Source of the DNA: Telmatospirillum sp.
GTDB taxonomy: Bacteria; Pseudomonadota; Alphaproteobacteria; CACIAM-22H2
DNA length: 64,000 nucleotides
Direction of reading: 5' to 3'
Assembly (NCBI GenBank): GCA_020248985.1
Contig: JADCGL010000017.1
Span: forward strand, 62,001-126,000
Position 1 is the first letter of the stretch. Each line of letters opens with the position of its first letter. Position numbers and translations under genes: made by a program. Positions 62,281-64,000 of the stretch are shown one piece after another. The notes beneath the pieces were generated by a model that saw only the letters and a program-made list of their open reading frames with translations, made no database searches and was not told the DNA's origin.

Positions 62281-62354
62281 GCGGGTGTAGCTCAATGGTA
62301 GAGCCGGAGCTTCCCAAGCTCAAGACGAGGGTTCGATTCCCTTCACCCGCTCCA
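62281..62354 (+). tRNA. tRNA-Gly (anticodon CCC)
   Basis: Acceptor arms GCGGGTG and CACCCGC pair fully, the D-arm has CTCAATGGTAGAG, the anticodon loop reads TTCCCAA and the T-arm holds GGGTTCGATTCCC. CCA is encoded. The sequence closely resembles the enterobacterial CCC glycine tRNA. Confidence 0.97.
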
Positions 62355-62357
62355 GCG

Positions 62358-62384
62358 CCGCGCGCGCCTACCCGGCGCGCGCGG
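62358..62384. terminator. Strong hairpin between tRNA-Gly and terC
   Basis: An 11-pair G+C stem CCGCGCGCGCC/GGCGCGCGCGG with a five-base loop begins three bases after the tRNA and covers the end of terC. It can serve both converging genes as a transcription stop, although it has no T-tract. Confidence 0.55.
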
Positions 62385-63372
62385 GGGCCGCATCGCCCCT
62401 CGTCTTCCACAGGCTGAAGACGATGCCGGCCGCCAGGATCGCGACGGTGATCCCCAGGCCCCAGACCGGCGGGAACTTCTCCCAGCCCAAGCCCCACGCG
62501 ACGAAGATCTTCGAACCGATGAAGATCAGCAGGATCGACAGCGCGTATTTCAGATAGTGGAAACGGTGGACCATCGCCGCGAGCGCGAAATAGAGCGCGC
62601 GCAGGCCCAGGATCGCGAAGATGTTCGACGTGTAGACGATGAACGGGTCCGTCGTGATCAGGAAGATCGCGGGCACCGAATCGACCGCGAAGATCACGTC
62701 GGCGATTTCGATCAGGATCAGCGCCAGGAACAGCGGCGTCATGAAGCGCGCAAGCTTGCCCGATCCGGCCGGCGCTTTGGGATCGGGGAGCTGCACGAAG
62801 AACTTCTCGCCGTGCAGTTGCTCGGTCACGTTGAAGCGCCGCTTGAGCCAAAGCAGGGCCGGATTCTGCGCAATGTCGGGCTGCTTGTCGCCCATGTAGA
62901 GCATCTTCACGCCGGTGAAGATGAGGAACACGGCGAAGACGTAGAGAACCCACGAAAAATTCTCGACGATGGGCGCGCCGATGCCGATCATGATCGCGCG
63001 CAGTACGATCACGCCGAGAATGCCCCAGAACAGCACGCGGTGCTGGTACAGGCGCGGAATCGCGAAATAGCCGAAGATCATCGCGATGACGAAGACATTG
63101 TCCATCGCCAGCGTCTTTTCGATCGCGAAACCCGTCATGTATTCGACCCCGGACTGGGGCCCGAGATACCACCACACCCAGGCGCCGAACAGCAGACCAA
63201 GGCTGATATAGCCGGCCGACAGCACGAGGCTTTCCTTCGTTTCGATTTCGCGATTCTCCTTGTGCAGAACCCCGAGATCGAGGGCAAGCAACGCCGCGAC
63301 GATGCCCATGAAGGCGAGCCACATCCAGGCGGGCTTGCCCAACCAGTCGGCAAAAAGAAAAGCGAAATCCAT
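62368..63372 (-). CDS. terC: TerC/Alx-family membrane protein
   Basis: A 334-residue protein with about eight to nine membrane segments. LGVLHKENREIETKESLVLS, TLAMDNVFVIAMIFGYF with the conserved acidic residue, and IEIADVIFAVDSVPAIFLITTDPFIVYTSNIFAILGLRALYFAL are hallmarks of TerC/Alx. Alx-type members export manganese or protect against metal and tellurite stress. The ATG at 63372 has AGAGG upstream; a TTG 15 bases earlier is in frame. A structured leader lies upstream. Confidence 0.94.
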   Translation of the reverse strand: MDFAFLFADWLGKPAWMWLAFMGIVAALLALDLGVLHKENREIETKESLVLSAGYISLGLLFGAWVWWYLGPQSGVEYMTGFAIEKTLAMDNVFVIAMIFGYFAIPRLYQHRVLFWGILGVIVLRAIMIGIGAPIVENFSWVLYVFAVFLIFTGVKMLYMGDKQPDIAQNPALLWLKRRFNVTEQLHGEKFFVQLPDPKAPAGSGKLARFMTPLFLALILIEIADVIFAVDSVPAIFLITTDPFIVYTSNIFAILGLRALYFALAAMVHRFHYLKYALSILLIFIGSKIFVAWGLGWEKFPPVWGLGITVAILAAGIVFSLWKTRGDAAPARAG

Positions 63373-63441
63373 CGGGAGCCTCTTCAAGAGTCGGCGCGCA
63401 TCGGAAGAGATCCGACATCGCGTTCGCGCCGACAGCGCACG

Positions 63442-63581
63442 CCAGAGGGGCCCGGATCAGGGGTTGGCTTGGATATGGTCCTCCGCCTCGATTTTTCAAG
63501 TGCCGATTTCGGCGGACAGCGGCTTGAAAAGACGCCCGGCTCGCACCTACCTGAAAGGCGTCAGGGTCCGGGCCCCTCTGG
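63442..63581 (-). promoter_or_regulatory. Highly structured RNA leader of terC (candidate cis-regulatory RNA)
   Basis: A perfect 15-pair helix joins 63442-63456 (CCAGAGGGGCCCGGA) with 63567-63581. Inside it are an eight-pair stem TTTTCAAG/CTTGAAAA (63493-63500 with 63523-63530) closing a GCCG/CGGC hairpin, and a GACGCC/GGCGTC stem (63531-63536 with 63557-63562). The leader ends about 70 bases before terC. A terC RNA motif is known upstream of alphaproteobacterial terC genes; I cannot confirm identity. It does not show the yybP-ykoY core GGGGAGTA. Confidence 0.6.
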
Positions 63582-63659
63582 TCGCAGCTTCTGCGCGACG
63601 ATGTCGGACTCTTCCATCTCAGGCTGGCGATCGTCGCCGGCCTCCCTTGGGAGAAGATC

Positions 63660-64000
63660 GTGACGCAGTCCAGCACAATCGAAATCGACGGCGAAATCCT
63701 GCCGCCGCTGCGCGGGCAAAAGACCCGCGCCACCGCCGACACCGCCGCCGCCCGCGAACGGCTCGAAGCGCTCGCGCGCACGCTCGACAGCGCCGTGCGC
63801 ATTCCCGGCACGTCGATCCGCATCGGCGCCGATGCGGCGCTGAACCTGATCCCCGGCATCGGCACGCTCGCAGCCAAAGGAATTGCGGGCTACCTGATCT
63901 GGGAAGCGCGCCGCCTCGGCGTGCCGACGGGCACGTTGCTGCGCATGGCCGGCAATGTCGGTCTCGACGCGGCAATCAGCGCCATTCCCGTGCTCGGCTG
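63660..64000 (+). CDS. DUF4112 protein (partial, 3' end outside window)
   Basis: The first 113 residues are visible. LDSAVRIPGTSIRIGADAALNLIPGIGTLAAKGIAGYLIWEARRLGVP and MAGNVGLDAAISAIPVLG are typical of DUF4112, a small membrane-associated family with no assigned role. The start is a GTG with GGGAGAAG upstream. It is divergent from terC. Confidence 0.88.
   Translation, partial: MTQSSTIEIDGEILPPLRGQKTRATADTAAARERLEALARTLDSAVRIPGTSIRIGADAALNLIPGIGTLAAKGIAGYLIWEARRLGVPTGTLLRMAGNVGLDAAISAIPVLG

Noticed and set aside
62281-62354. Attachment site at the tRNA-Gly 3' end
   Set aside because: No direct repeat of the tRNA 3' end was seen at either side of the catabolic cluster, and no integrase is present.
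63442-63581. yybP-ykoY manganese riboswitch
   Set aside because: Neither strand shows the conserved GGGGAGTA and the GCAAGACC-type closing strand.

Overview
The window is one continuous, gene-dense chromosomal stretch, about two thirds G+C by eye, from an alphaproteobacterium. The evidence is a RegB/RegA-type redox two-component pair, a SAM-II riboswitch in front of metZ, an intracellular PHA depolymerase, a ugp/glpK locus and an alphaproteobacterial style of cobalamin cluster. I cannot name the genus; a Rhodospirillales-like origin is only a guess. No rRNA, CRISPR array, insertion sequence or phage gene was seen.

Layout. 1-4.5 kb: regA (cut by the window edge) and regB, a two-gene ABC-2 exporter, and an M20 amidohydrolase. 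4.5-27.5 kb: a large cobalamin (B12) locus with cobT, cobS, cobC, then a cobalamin riboswitch leading cobU-cobW-cobN-cobO-cobQ, then cobD, cbiX, cobH, cobL, cobI, a cbiG-cobJ fusion, cobM, cobK, cbiD, cobA and cobB. Three uncharacterised genes sit inside it: an alpha/beta-hydrolase-like exported protein, an exported ankyrin protein and a small lipoprotein. The set mixes proteins of the oxygen-dependent route (CobN, CobO) with proteins of the early-cobalt route (CbiX with a long His tail, CbiG, CbiD), and cobG, cobF and the CobS/CobT chelatase partners are not here.

27.5-32.4 kb: phaZ, a small exported protein, a ParE/Phd-type toxin-antitoxin pair, a RidA protein, an EamA permease and an EEP-family hydrolase. 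32.4-38.3 kb: ugpC, ugpE, ugpA, ugpB and glpK for glycerol-3-phosphate and glycerol use. 38.4-40.8 kb: a tight three-gene set of molybdopterin oxidoreductase, exported glutathione peroxidase and a class V aminotransferase, each overlapping the next by 8 bases. 40.8-43.4 kb: an SsuABC-like importer of unknown substrate. 43.6-47.2 kb: a MscS channel, recX and an orphan ABC-2 permease.

47.2-55.6 kb: mostly biosynthesis, with argD and argF, a LysE-type exporter, hslO, a lipoprotein, argE, folE, apaG, and metZ behind a SAM-II riboswitch followed by a terminator. 55.6-62.2 kb: a catabolic cluster with a GntR/FCD regulator carrying two DNA-binding domains, two SDR dehydrogenases, an Ldh-family dehydrogenase and a complete TRAP transporter. 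62.3-64 kb: tRNA-Gly(CCC), terC with a highly structured leader, and the start of a DUF4112 gene.
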